A stretch of DNA of 64,000 nucleotides from Hetaerina americana (lineage: Eukaryota; Arthropoda; Insecta; Odonata; Calopterygidae). Of the stretch, positions 49,699 to 62,900 are shown piece after piece. The notes under the pieces were generated by a model. The model was not told the DNA's origin. It saw only the letters and a program-made list of their open reading frames with translations, and ran no database searches. The stretch's first letter is position 1. Each line of letters begins with the position of its first letter. Location: the NCBI GenBank assembly GCA_022747635.1, contig JAKTNV010000006.1, positions 92,836,234 to 92,900,233 on the forward strand, in the 5' to 3' direction. The position numbers were made by a program, and so were the translations under genes.

Positions 49699-51552
49699 TG
49701 TGTATTGTTGTTCATTTTCATCAAATAAACAAAATAAAACCCAGAATGAATCCTGAAAGACAATAAAAGATCATAAAAGATGCTTCAGCGCAGGTGTTAA
49801 TGTTACTAAAAGAGCCCAAATTTCTAAAAATATTGCGAAAAACAATAATCTTCTGTTTTAGAGTGAATGTTTGAGGTGTATAGAAGGCATTTATTTCATG
49901 TATAAAAAATTTAATTTTTCACATTTCTCCATGAAAAGTGCCAATACCCCTCCATTTGGGTTCTAGGTGAAATTCTCACTCAACACAAATCAAACAAAAA
50001 TGTTTCCATGGTGTGTACTGTTGTTCATTTTCATCAAATAAACAAAATAAAACCCAGAATTAATCCTGAAAGACAATAAATGAGCATAAAAGATGCTTCA
50101 GCGCAAGTGTTAATGTTACTAAAAGAGCCAAAATTTCTAAAAATATTGCGAAAAACAATAATCTTCTGTTTTAGAGTGAATGTTTGAGGTGTATAGAAGG
50201 CATTTATTCCATTTTTAGAAAATTTAATTTTTCATATTTTTCCATGAAAAGTGCCCTTTGGGTTCTATGTGAAAATCTCACTCAACACAAATCAAACAAA
50301 AATGTATCCAAGGTGTGTATTGTTGTTCATTTTCATCAAATAAACAAAATAAAACCCAGAATTAATCCTGAAAGACAATAAAAGATCATAAAAGATGCTT
50401 CAGCCCAAGTGTTAATGTTACTAAAAGAGCCAAAATTTCTAAAAATATTGCGAAAAACAACAATCTTCTGTTTTAGAGTGAATGTTTGAGGTGTTTAGAA
50501 GGCTTTTATTTCATTTTTAGAAAATTTAATTTTTTACATTTTTCCATGAAAAGTGCCAATACTTCCCCCTTTGGGTTCTAGGTGAAAATCTCACTCGACA
50601 CAAATCAAACAAAAATGTATCCAAGGTGTGTATTGTTGTTCATTTTCATCAAATAAACAAAATAAAACCCAGAATGTATCCTGAAAGACAACATATGAGC
50701 ATAAAAGATGCTTCAGCCCAGGTGTTAATGTTACTAAAAGAGCCCAAATTTCTAAAAATATTGCGAAAAACAACAATCTTCTGTTTTAGAGTGAATGTTT
50801 GAGGTGTATAGAAGGCATTTATTTCATTTTTAGAAAATTTAATTTTTCACATTTTTCCATGAAAAGTACCCTTTGGGTTCTATGTGAAAATCTCACTCAA
50901 CACAAATCAAACAAAAATGTTTCCATGGTGTGTATTGTTGTTCATTTTCATCAAATTAAAAAAATAAAACCCAGAATGAATCCTGAAAGACAAGAAATAA
51001 GCATAAAAGATGCTTCAGCGCAGGTGTTAATGTTACTAAAAGAGCCCAAATTTCTAAAAATATTGCGAAAAACAATAATCTTCTGTTTTAGAGTGAATGT
51101 TTGAGGTGTATAGAAGGCATTTATTTCATTTTTAGAAAATTTAATTTTTCACATATTTCCATGAAAAGTGCCAATACCCCCCCCTTTGGGTTCTTGGTGA
51201 AAATCTCACTCGACACAAATCAAACAAAAATGTATCCAAGGTGTGTATTGTTGTTCATTTTCATCAAATAAACAAAATAAAACCCAGAATGAATCCTGAA
51301 AGACAATAAAAGATCATAAAAGATGCTTCAGCCCAGGTGTTAATGTTACTAAAAGAGCCCAAATTTCTAAAAATATTGCGAAAAAAACAAACCTTCTGTT
51401 TTTGAGTGAATGTTTGAGGTGTACAGAAGGCATTTATTTCATGTTTTGAAATTTTAATTTTGTCATTTTTCCATGATAAGTGCCAATACCCCCCCTTTGG
51501 GTTTTAGGTGAAAATCTTACTCAACACAAATCAAACAAAAATGTATCCAAGG

Positions 51553-52469
51553 TGTGTATTGTTGTTCATATTCATCAAATTAACAAAATAAAACCCAGAA
51601 TGAATCCTGAAAGACAACATATGAGCATAAAAGATGCTTCAGCACAACTGTTAATGTTACTAAAAGAGCCCAAATTTCTAAAAATATTGCGAAAAACAAC
51701 AATCTTCTGTTTTAGAGTAAATGTTTGAGGTGTATAGAAGGCATTTATTCCATTTTTAGAAAATTTAATTTTTCATATTTTTCCATGAAAAGTGCCCTTT
51801 GGGTTCTATGTGAAAATCTCACTCAACACAAATCAAACAAAAATGTTTCCAAGGTGTGTATTGTTGTTCATTTTCATCAAATAAACAAAATAAAACCCAG
51901 AATGTATCCTGAAAGACAACATATGAGCATAAAAGATGCTTCAGCCCAGGTGTTAATGTTACTAAAAGAGCCCAAATTTCTAAAAATATTGCGAAAAACA
52001 ACAATCTTCTGTTTTAGAGTGAATGTTTGAGGTGTATAGAAGGCATTTATTTCATTTTTAGAAAATTTAATTTTTCACATTTTTCCATGAAAAGTACCCT
52101 TTGGGTTCTATGTGAAAATCTCACTCAACACAAATCAAACAAAAATGTTTCCATGGTGTGTATTGTTGTTCATTTTCATCAAATTAACAAAATAAAACCC
52201 AGAATGAATCCTGAAAGACAAGAAATAAGCATAAAAGATGCTTCAGCGCAGGTGTTAATGTTACTAAAAGAGCCCAAATTTCTAAAAATATTGCGAAAAA
52301 CAATAATCTTCTGTTTTAGAGTGAATGTTTGAGGTGTATAGAAGGCATTTATATCATGTTTAGAAAATTTAATTTTTCACATTTCTCCATGAAAAGTGCC
52401 AATACCCCTCCATTTGGGTTCTAGGTGAAATTCTCACTCAACACAAATCAAACAAAAATGTTTCCATTG
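51553..52469 (+). repeat. Three-unit block B, second copy
   Basis: Matches 46,904-47,820 at +4,649. Together with its left neighbours (50929, 51242) it matches 54,018-55,556 at +3,089. Private changes include GTTCATATTCATC near 51,567 and GCACAACTGTT near 51,644. Confidence 0.85.
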
Positions 52470-52780
52470 TGTGTACTGTTGTTCATTTTCATCAAATAAA
52501 AAAAATTAAACCCAGAATTAATCCTGAAAGACAAGAAATGAGCATAAAAGATGCTTCAGCGCAAGTGTTAATGTTACTAAAAGAGCCCAAATTTCTAAAA
52601 ATATTGCGAAAAACAATAATCTTCTGTTTTAGAGTGAATGTTTGAGGTGTATAGAAGGCATTTATTTCATGTTTAGAAATTTTAATTTTGTCATTTTTCC
52701 ATGAAAAGTGCCAATACCCCCCCTTTGGGTTCTAGGTGAAAATCTTACTCAACACAAATCAAACAAAAATGTATCCAAGG

Positions 52781-54017
52781 TGTGTATTGTTGTTCATTTT
52801 CATCAAATAAACAAAATAAAACCCAGAATAAATCCTGAAAGACAATAAAAGATCATAAAAGATGCTTCAGCCCAGGTGTTAATGTTACTAAAAGAGCCCA
52901 AATTTCTAAAAATATTGCGAAAAACAACAATCTTCTGTTTTAGAGTGAATGTTTGAGGCGTATAGAAGGCATTTATTTCATGTTTAGAAAATTTAATTTT
53001 TCACATTTCTCCATGAAAAGTGCCAATACCCCTCCATTTGGGTTCTAGGTGAAATTCTCACTCAACACAAATCAAACAAAAATGTTTCCATAGTGTGTAC
53101 TGTTGTTCATTTTCATCAAATAAACAAAATAAAACCCAGAATTAATCCTGAAAGACAATAAAAGATCATAAAAGATGCTTCAGCCCAGGTGTTAATGTTA
53201 CTAAAAGAGCCCAAATTTCTAAAAATATTGCGAAAAACAATAATCTTCTGTTTTAGAGTGAATGTTTAGGTGTATAGAAGGCATTTATTTCATGTTTAGA
53301 AATTTTAATTTTGTCATTTTTCCATGAAAAGTGCCAATACCCCCCTTTGGGTTCTAGGTGAAAATCTTACTCAACACAAATCAAACAAAAATGTATCCAA
53401 GGTGTGTATTGTTGTTCATTTTCATCAAATAAAAACAATAAAACCCAGAATAAATCCTGAAAGACAATAAAAGATCATAAAAGATGCTTCAGCCCAGGTG
53501 TTAATGTTACTAAAAGAGCCCAAATTTCTAAAAATATTGCGAAAAACAACAATCTTCTGTTTTAGAGTGAATGTTTGAGGCATATAGAAGGCATTTATTT
53601 CATGTTTAGAAAATTTAATTTTTCACATTTCTCCATGAAAAGTGCCAATACCCCTTCATTTGGGTTCTAGGTGAAATTTTCACTCAACACAAATCAAACA
53701 AAAATGTTTCCATGGTGTGTACTGTTGTTCATTTTCATCAAATAAACAAAATAAAACCCAGAATTAATCCTGAAAGACAAGAAATGAGCATAAAAGATGC
53801 TTCAGCGCAAGTGTTAATGTTACTAAAAGAGCCCAAATTTCTAAAAATATTGCGAAAAACAACAATCTTCTGTTTTAGAGTGAATGTTTGAGGTGTATAG
53901 AAGGCATTTATTTCAATTTTAGAAAATTTAATTTTTCACATTTTTCCATGAAAAGTACCCTTTGGGTTCTATGTGAAAATCTCACTCAACACAAATCAAA
54001 CAAAAATGTTTCCATGG
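52781..54017 (+). repeat. Dimer repeat, 622-bp period (units 171-174)
   Basis: Units 52781 and 53094 repeat as 53403 and 53716. Shared markers are GAATAAATCC with AATAAAAGATC in the first member and GAGGCGTATAG or GAGGCATATAG at its end, followed by the interrupted C-run unit. Unit 53,094 is 309 bp, with a two-base loss (TGTTTAGGTG) and a short C-run. Confidence 0.75.
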
Positions 54018-55556
54018 TGTGTATTGTTGTTCATTTTCATCAAATTAAAAAAATAAAACCCAGAATGAATCCTGAAAGACAAGAAATAAGCATAAAAGAA
54101 GCTTCAGCGCAGGTGTTAATGTTACTAAAAGAGCCCTAATTTCTAAAAATATTGCGAAAAACAATAATCTTCTGTTTTAGAGTGAATGTTTGAGGTGTAT
54201 AGAAGGCATTTATTTCATTTTTAGAAAATTTAATTTTTCACATATTTCCATGAAAAGTGCCAATACCCCCCCCTTTGGGTTCTAGGTGAAAATCTCACTC
54301 GACACAAATCAAACAAAAATGTATCCAAGGTGTGTATTGTTGTTCATTTTCATCAAATAAACAAAATAAAACCCAGAATGAATCCTGAAACACAATTAAA
54401 GATCATAAAAGATGCTTCAGCCCAGGTGTTTATGTTACTAAAAGAGCCCAAATTTCTAAAAATATTGCGAAAAACAACAATCTTCTGTTTTTGAGTGAAT
54501 GTTTGAGGTGTACAGAAGGCATTTATTTCATGTTTTGAAATTTTAATTTTGTCATTTTTCCATGAAAAGTGCCAATACCCCCCCTTTGGGTTCTAGGTGA
54601 AAATCTTACTCAACACAAATCAAACAAAAATGTATCCAAGGTGTGTATTGTTGTTCATTTTCATCAAATTAACAAAATAAAACCCAGAATGAATCCTGAA
54701 AGACAACATATGAGCATAAAAGATGCTTCAGCACATGTGTTAATGTTACTAAAAGAGCCCAAATTTCTAAAAATATTGCGAAAAACAACAATCTTCTGTT
54801 TTAGAGTAAATGTTTGAGGTGTATAGAAGGCATTTATTCCATTTTTAGAAAATTTAATTTTTTATATTTTTCCATGAAAAGTGCCCTTTGGGTTCTATGT
54901 GAAAATCTCACTCAACACAAATCAAACAAAAATGTTTCTAAGGTGTGTATTGTTGTTCATTTTCATCAAATAAACAAAATAAAACCCAGAATGTATCCTG
55001 AAAGACAACATATGAGCATAAAAGATGCTTCAGCCCAGGTGTTAATGTTACTAAAAGAGCCCAAATTTCTAAAAATATTGCGAAAAACAACAATCTTCTG
55101 TTTTAGAGTGAATGTTTGAGGTGTATAGAAGGCATTTATTTCATTTTTAGAAAATTTAATTTTTCACATTTTTCCATGAAAAGTACCCTTTGGGTTCTAT
55201 GTGAAAATCTCACTCAACACAAATCAAACAAAAATGTTTCCATGGTGTGTATTGTTGTTCATTTTCATCAAATTAACAAAATAAAACCCAGAATGAATCC
55301 TGAAAGACAAGAAATAAGCATAAAAGATGCTTCAGCGCAGGTGTTAATGTTACTAAAAGAGCCCAAATTTCTAAAAATATTGCGAAAAACAATAATCTTC
55401 TGTTTTAGAGTGAATGTTTGAGGTGTATAGAAGGCATTTATTTCATGTTTAGAAATTTTAATTTTGTCATTTTTCCATGAAAAGTGCCAATACCCCCCCT
55501 TTGGGTTCTAGGTGAAAATCTTACTCAACACAAATCAAACAAAAATGTATCCAAGG
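54018..55556 (+). repeat. 3,089-bp-spaced five-unit block, second copy
   Basis: Units 54018, 54331, 54642, 54944 and 55246 repeat 50929, 51242, 51553, 51855 and 52157 at exactly 3,089 bp. Marker AAATTAAAAAAATAAAACCC near 50,953 and 54,042 is shared. This copy has private changes such as GAGCCCTAATTT near 54,132 and AAACACAATTAAAG near 54,389. Confidence 0.85.
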
Positions 55557-56182
55557 TGTGTATTGTTGTTCATTTTCATCAAATAAACAAAATAAAACCC
55601 AGAATAAATCCTGAAAGACAATAAAAGATCATAAAAGATGCTTCAGCCCAGGTGTTAATGTTACTAAAAGAGCCCAAATTTCTAAAAATATTGCGAAAAA
55701 CAACAATCTTCTGTTTTAGAGTGAATGTTTGAGGCGTATAGAAGGCATTTATTTCATGTTTAGAAAATTTAATTTTTCACATTTCTCCATGAAAAGTGGC
55801 AATACCCCTTCATTTGGGTTCTAGGTGAAATTTTCACTCAACACAAATCAAACAAAAATGTTTCCATGGTGTGTACTGTTGTTCATTTTCATCAAATAAA
55901 CAAAATAAAACCCAGAATTAATCCTGAAAGACAAGAAATGAGCATAAAAGATGCTTCAGCGCAAGTGTTAATGTTACTAAAAGAGCCCAAATTTCTAAAA
56001 ATATTGCGAAAAACAACAATCTTCTGTTTTAGAGTGAATGTTTGAGGTGTTTTGAAGGCTTTTATTTCATTTTTAGAAAATGTAATTTTTTACCTTTTTC
56101 CATGAAAAGTGCCAATACTTCCCCCTTTGGGTTCTAGGTGAAAATCTCACTAGACACAAATCAAACAAAAATGTATCCAAGG

Positions 56183-58033
56183 TGTGTATTGTTGTTCATT
56201 TTCATCAAATTAACAAAATAAAACCCAGAATTAATCCTGAAAGACAACATATGAGCATAAAAGATGCTTCAGCGCAAGTGTTAATGTTCCTAAAAGAGCC
56301 CAAATTTCTAAAAATATTGCGAAAAACAACAATCTTCTGTTTTAGAGTAAATGTTTGAGGTGTATAGAAGGCATTTATTCCATTTTTAGAAAATTTAATT
56401 TTTCATATTTTTCCATGAAAAGTGCCCTTTGGGTTCTATGTGAAAATCTCACTCGACACAAATCAAACAAAAATGTTTCCAAGGTGTGTATTGTTGTTCA
56501 TTTTCATCAAATAAACAAAATAAAACCCAGAATGTATCCTGAAAGACAATAAATGATCATAAAAGATGCTTCAGCACAGGTGTTAATGTTACTAAAAGAG
56601 CCCAAATTTCTAAAAATATTGCGAAAAAAACAAACTTCTGTTTTAGAGTGAATATTTGAGGTGTTTAGAAGGCATTTATTTCATTTTTATAAAATTTAAT
56701 TTTTCACATATTTCCATGAAAAGTGCCAATACCCCCCCCTTTTGGTTCTAGGTGAAAATCTTACTCAACACAAATCAAACAAAAATGTATCCAAGGTGTG
56801 TATTGTTGTTCATTTTCATCAAATAAACAAAATAAAACCCAGAATAAATCCTGAAAGACAATAAAAGATCATAAAAGATGCTTCAGCCCAAGTGTTAATG
56901 TTACTAAAAGAGCCCAAATTTCTAAAAATATTGCAAAAAACAACAATCTTCTGTTTTAGAGTGAATGTTTGAGGTGTATAGAAGGCATTTATTTCATGTT
57001 TAGAAATTTTTATTTTGTCATTTATCCATGAAAAGTGCCAATACCCCCCCCTTTGGGTTCTAGGTGAAAATCTCACTTGACACAAATCAAACAAAAATGT
57101 ATCCAAGGTGTGTATTGTTGTTCATTTTCATCAAATTAACAAAATAAAACCCAGAATTAATCCTGAAAGACAACATATGAGCATAAAAGATGCTTCAGCG
57201 CAAGTGTTAATGTTCCTAAAAGAGCCCAAATTTCTAAAAATATTGCGAAAAACAACAATCTTCTGTTTTAGAGTAAATGTTTGAGGTGTATAGAAGGCAT
57301 TTATTCCATTTTTAGAAAATTTAATTTTTCATATTTTTCCATGAAAAGTGCCCTTTGGGTTCTATGTGAAAATCTCACTCGACACAAATCAAACAAAAAT
57401 GTTTCCAAGGTGTGTATTGTTGTTCATTTTCATCAAATAAACAAAATAAAACCCAGAATGTATCCTGAAAGACAATAAATGATCATAAAAGATGCTTCAG
57501 CACAGGTGTTAATGTTACTAAAAGAGCCCAAATTTCTAAAAATATTGCGAAAAAAACAAACTTCTGTTTTAGAGTGAATATTTGAGGTGTTTAGAAGGCA
57601 TTTATTTCATTTTTATAAAATTTAATTTTTCACATATTTCCATGAAAAGTGCCAATACCCCCCCCTTTTGGTTCTAGGTGAAAATCTTACTCAACACAAA
57701 TCAAACAAAAATGTATCCAAGGTGTGTATTGTTGTTCATTTTCATCAAATAAACAAAATAAAACCCAGAATAAATCCTGAAAGACAATAAAAGATCATAA
57801 AAGATGCTTCAGCCCAAGTGTTAATGTTACTAAAAGAGCCCAAATTTCTAAAAATATTGCAAAAAACAACAATCTTCTGTTTTAGAGTGAATGTTTGAGG
57901 TGTATAGAAGGCATTTATTTCATGTTTAGAAATTTTTATTTTGTCATTTTTCCATGAAAAGTGCCAATACCCCCCCTTTGGGTTCTAGGTGAAAATCTCA
58001 CTCGACACAAATCAAACAAAAATGTATCCAAGG
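56183..58033 (+). repeat. Trimer repeat, 926-bp period, two copies (units 182-187)
   Basis: Units 56183, 56485 and 56797 repeat as 57109, 57411 and 57723 with an exact 926-bp spacing. One short unit plus two full ones makes the trimer. Shared private markers: GTTCCTAAAAG, GCACAGGTG, GCGAAAAAAACAAACTTC, GAATATTTGAGG, TTTTTATAAAATT and CCCCCTTTTGGTTC. I found almost no differences (CATTTATCC against CATTTTTCC near 57,021/57,947; one C in a run), so this is a recent duplication. Confidence 0.9.
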
Positions 58034-58647
58034 TGTGTATTGTTGTTCATTTTCATCAAATTAACAAAATAAAACCCAGAATGAATCCTGAAAGACAACA
58101 TATGAGCATAAAAGATGCTTCAGCGCAAGTGTTAATGTTACTAAAAGAGCCCAAATTTCTAAAAATATTGCGAAAACAACAATCTTCTGTTTTAGAGTGA
58201 ATGTTTGAGGTGTATAGAAGGCATTTATTCCATTTTTAGAAAATTTAATTTTTCATATTTTTCCATGAAAAGTACCCTTTGGGTTCTATGTGAAAATCTC
58301 ACTCAACACAAATCAAACAAAAATGTTTCCATGGTGTGTATTTTTGTTCATTTTCATCAAATAAACAAAATAAAACCCGGAATAATCCTGAAAGACATGA
58401 AATGAGCATAAAAGAAGCTTCAGCGCTAGTGTTAATTTTACTAAAAGAGCCCAAATTTCTAAAAATATTGCGAAAAACAACAATCTTCTGTTTTAGAGTG
58501 AATGTTTGAGGTGTTTAGAAGGCATTTATTTCATTTTTAGAAAATTTAATTTTTCACATTTTTCCATGAAAAGTGCCAAAAACCCCCCCTTTGGGTTCTA
58601 GGTGAAAATCTCACTCGAACACAAATCAAACAAAAATGTATCCAAGG

Positions 58648-59900
58648 TGTGTATTGTTGTTCATTTTCATCAAATAAACAAAATAAAACCCAGAATGAAT
58701 CCTGAAAGACAATAAATGATCATAAAAGATGCTTCAGCCCAGGTGTTAATGCTACTAAAAGAGCCCAAATTTCTAAAAATATTGCGAAAAACAACAATCT
58801 TCTGTTTTAGAGTGAATGTTTGAGGTGTTTAGAAGGCATTTATTTCATTTTTAGAAAATTTAATTTTTCACATTTTTCCATGAAAAGTGCCAATACCCCC
58901 CTTTTGGGTTCTAGGTGAAAATCTTACTCAACACAAATCAAACAAAAATGTATCCAAGGTGTGTATTGTTGTTCATTTTCATCAAATAAACAAAATAAAA
59001 CCCAGAATAAATCCTGAAAGACAATAAAAGATCATAAAAGATGCTTCAGCCCAAGTGTTAATGTTACTAAAAGAGCCCAAATTTCTAAAAATATTGCGAA
59101 AAACAACAATCTTCTGTTTTAGAGTGAATGTTTGAGGTGTTTAGAAGGCTTTTATTTCATTTAAAAAAAAAATTTAATTTTTTACATTTTTCCATGAAAA
59201 GTGCCAATACCCCCCCCTTTGGGTTCTAGGTGAAAATCTCACTCGACACAAATCAAACAAAAATGTATCCAAGGTGTGTATTGTTGTTCATTTTCATCAA
59301 ATAAACAAAATAAAACCCAGAATGTATCCTGAAAGACAATAAATGATCAGAAAAGATGCTTCAGCCCAGGTGTTAATGTTACTAAAAGAGCCCAAATTTC
59401 TAAAAATATTGTGAAAAACAACAATCTTCTGTTTTAGAGTGAATGTTTGAGGTGTTTAGAAGGCATTTATTCCATTTTTAGAAAATTTAATTTTTCACAT
59501 TTTTCCATGAAAAGTGCCAATACCCCCCCCTTTGGGTTCTAGGTGAAAATCTCACTCGACACAAATCAAACAAAAATGTATCCAAGGTGTGTATTGTTGT
59601 TCATTTTCATCAAATAAACAAAATAAAACCCAGAATGAATCCTGAAAGACAATAAATGATCATAAAAGATGCTTCAGCCCAGGTGTTAATGTTACTAAAA
59701 GAGCCCAAATTTCTAAAAATATTGCGAAAAACAACAATCTTCTGTTTTAGAGTGAATGTTTGAGGTGTTTAGAAGGCATTTATTTCATTTTTAGAAAATT
59801 TAATTTTTCACATTTTTCCATGAAAAGTGCCAATACCCCCCCCTTTGGGTTCTAGGTGAAAATCTCACTAGACACAAATCAAACAAAAATGTATCCAAGG
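58648..59900 (+). repeat. A-run block, last copy
   Basis: Units 58648, 58960, 59275 and 59588 match 43802-44741 at an offset of 14,846-14,847. The CACTAGACAC end (near 59,868) leads into a different unit with AAAGATACTTC and TTACCAAAAG. From here to the window end no short unit occurs. Confidence 0.8.
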
Positions 59901-62900
59901 TGTGTATTGTTGTTCATTTTCATCAAATAAACAAAATAAAACCCAGAATTAATCCTGAAAGACAAGAAATGAGCATAAAAGATACTTCAGCGCAAGTGTT
60001 AATGTTACCAAAAGAGCCCAAATTTCTAAAAATATTGCGAAAAACAACAATCTTCTGTTTTAGAGTGAATGTTTTAGGTGTTGAGAAGGCATTTATTTCA
60101 TGTTTTGAAATTTTAATTTTGTCATTTTTCCATGAAAAGTGCCAATACCCCTCCATTTGGGTTCTAGGTGAAATTCTCACTCAACACAAATCAAACAAAA
60201 ATGTTTCCATGGTGTGTACTGTTGTTCATTTTCATCGAATAAACAAAATAAAACCCAGAATTAATCCTGAAAGACAATAAATGATCATAAAAGATGCTTC
60301 AGGCCAGGTGTTAATGTTACTAAAAGAGCCCAAATTTCTAAAAATATTGCGAAAAACAACAATCTTCAGTTTTAGAGTAAATGTTTGAGGTGTTTAGAAG
60401 GCATTTATTTCATTTTTAGAAAATTTAATTTTTCACAATTTTCCATGAAAAGTGCCAATACCCCTCCTTTGGGTTCTAGGTGAAAATCTCACTTGACACA
60501 AATCAAACAAAAATATTTCCATGGTGTGTATTGTGGTTCATTTTCATCAAATAAACAAAATAAAACCCAGAATTAATCCTGAAAGACATGAAATGAGCAT
60601 AAAAGATGCTTCAGCGCAAGTGTTAATGTTACTAAAAGAGCCCAAATTTGTAAAAATATTGCGAAAAACAACAATCTTCTGTTTGAGAGTGAATGTTTGA
60701 GGTGTTTAGAAGGCATTTATTTCATTTTTAGAAAATTTAATTTTTTACATTTTTCCATGAAAAGTGCCAATACCCTCCCCTTTGGGTTCTAGATGAAAAT
60801 CTCACTCAACAAAATTCAAACAAAAATGTTTCCAAGGTGTGTATTGTTGTTCATTTTCATCAAATAAACAAAATAAAACCCAGAATTAATCCTGAAAGAC
60901 AAGAAATGAGCATAAAAGATACTTCAGCGCAAGTGTTAATGTTACCAAAAGAGCCCAAATTTCTAAAAATATTGCGAAAAACAACAATCTTCTGTTTTAG
61001 AGTGAATGTTTTAGGTGTTTAGAAGGCATTTATTTCATTTTTAGAAAATTTAATTTTTCACATTTTTCCATGAAAAGTGCCAATACCCCCCCCTTTGGGT
61101 TCTAGGTGAAAATCTCACTTGACACAAATCAAACAAAAATGTTTCCATGGTGTGTATTTTTGTTCATTTTCATCAAATAAACAAAATAAAACCCAGAATT
61201 AATCCTGAAAGACATGAAATGAGCATAAAAGATGCTTCAGCGCTAGTGTTAATTTTACTAAAAGAGCCCAAATTTCTAAAAATATTGCGAAAAACAACAA
61301 TCTTCTGTTATAGAGTGAATGTTTGAGGTGTTTAGAAGGCATTTATTTCAGATTTAGAAAATTTAATTTTTCACATTTTTCCATGAAAAGTGCCAATACC
61401 CCCCCTTTGGGTTCTAGGTGAAAATCTCACTCGACACAAATCAAACAAAAATGTTTCCATGGTGTGTATTGTTGTTCATTTTCATCAAATAAACAAAATA
61501 AAACCCAGAATTAATCCTGAAAGACAAGAAATGAGCATAAAAGATGCTTCAGCACTAGTGTTAATTTTGCTAAAAGAGCCCAAATTTCTAAAAATATTGC
61601 GAAAAACAACAATCTTCTGTTATAGAGTGAATGTTTGAGGTGTTTAGAAGGCATTTATTTCAGATTTAGAAAATTTAATTTTTCACATTTTTCCATGAAA
61701 AGTTCCAATACCCCCCCCTTTGGGTTCTAGGTGAAAATCTCACTCGACACAAATCAAACAAAAATGTATCCAAGGTGTGTATTGTTGTTCACTTTCATCA
61801 AATAAACAAAATTAAACCCAGAATGTATCCTGAAAGACAATAAATGATCATAAAAGATGCTTCAGCCCAGGTGTTAATGTTACTAAATGAGCCCAAATTT
61901 CTAAAAATATTGCGAAAAACAACAATCCTCTGTTTTAGAGATAATGTTTGAGGTGTTTAGAAGGCATTTATTTCATTTTTAGAAAATTTAATTTTTCACA
62001 ATTTTCCATGAAAAGTGCCAATACCCCCCCTTTGGGTTCTAGGTGAAAATCTCACTCGACACAAATCAAACAAAAATGTATCCAAGGTGTGTATTGTTGT
62101 TCATTTTCATCAAATAAACAAAATAAAACCCAGAATGAATCCTGAAAGACAATAAAAGATCATAAAAGATGCTTCAGCCCAGGTGTTAATGTTACTAAAA
62201 GAGCCCAAATTTCTAAAAATATTGCGAAAAACAACAATCTTCTGTTTTAGAGTGAATGTTTGAGGTGTTTAGAAGGCATTTATTTCATTTTTAAAAAATT
62301 TAATTTTCACATTTTTCCATGAAAAATGCCAATGCCCGCCCCTTTGGGTTCTAGGTGAAAATCTCAGTCGACACAAATCAAACAAAAATGTATCCAAGGT
62401 GTGTATTGTTGTTCATTTTCATCAAATAAACAAAATAAAACCCAGAATGAATCCTGAAAGACAATAAATGATCATAAAAGTTGCTTCAGCCCAGGTGTTA
62501 ATGTTACTAAAAGAGCCCAAATTTCTAAAAATATTGCGAAATACAACAATCTTCTGTTTTAGAGTGAATGTTTGAGGTGTTTAGAAAGCATATTTTTCAA
62601 TTTTAGAAAATTTATTTTTTCACATATTTCCATGAAAAGTGCCAATACTTCCCCCTTTGGGTTCTAGGTGAAAATCTCACTCGACACAAATCAAACAAAA
62701 ATGTATCCAAGGTGTGTATGGTTGTTCATTTTCATCAAATAAACAAAATAAAACCCAGAATTAATCCTGAAAGACAAGAAATGAGCATAAAAGATACTTT
62801 AGCGCAAGTGTTAATTTTACCAAAAGCGCCCAAATTTCTAAAAATATTGCGAAAAACAACAATCTTCTGTTTTAGAGTGAATGTTTGAGGTGTTTAGAAG

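Larger units (their letters stand above)
44711..58647 (+). repeat. Short-monomer-rich mosaic region, units 145-189
   Basis: Unit starts: 44741, 45054, 45365, 45667, 45978, 46291, 46593, 46904, 47206, 47508, 47821, 48133, 48447, 48758, 49073, 49386, 49699, 50012, 50314, 50627, 50929, 51242, 51553, 51855, 52157, 52470, 52781, 53094, 53403, 53716, 54018, 54331, 54642, 54944, 55246, 55557, 55870, 56183, 56485, 56797, 57109, 57411, 57723, 58034, 58335. Fourteen of these are short. Blocks repeat at 4,649, 3,089, 926 and 622-626 bp. No stretch matches the 25-kb repeat as a whole. Confidence 0.9.
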
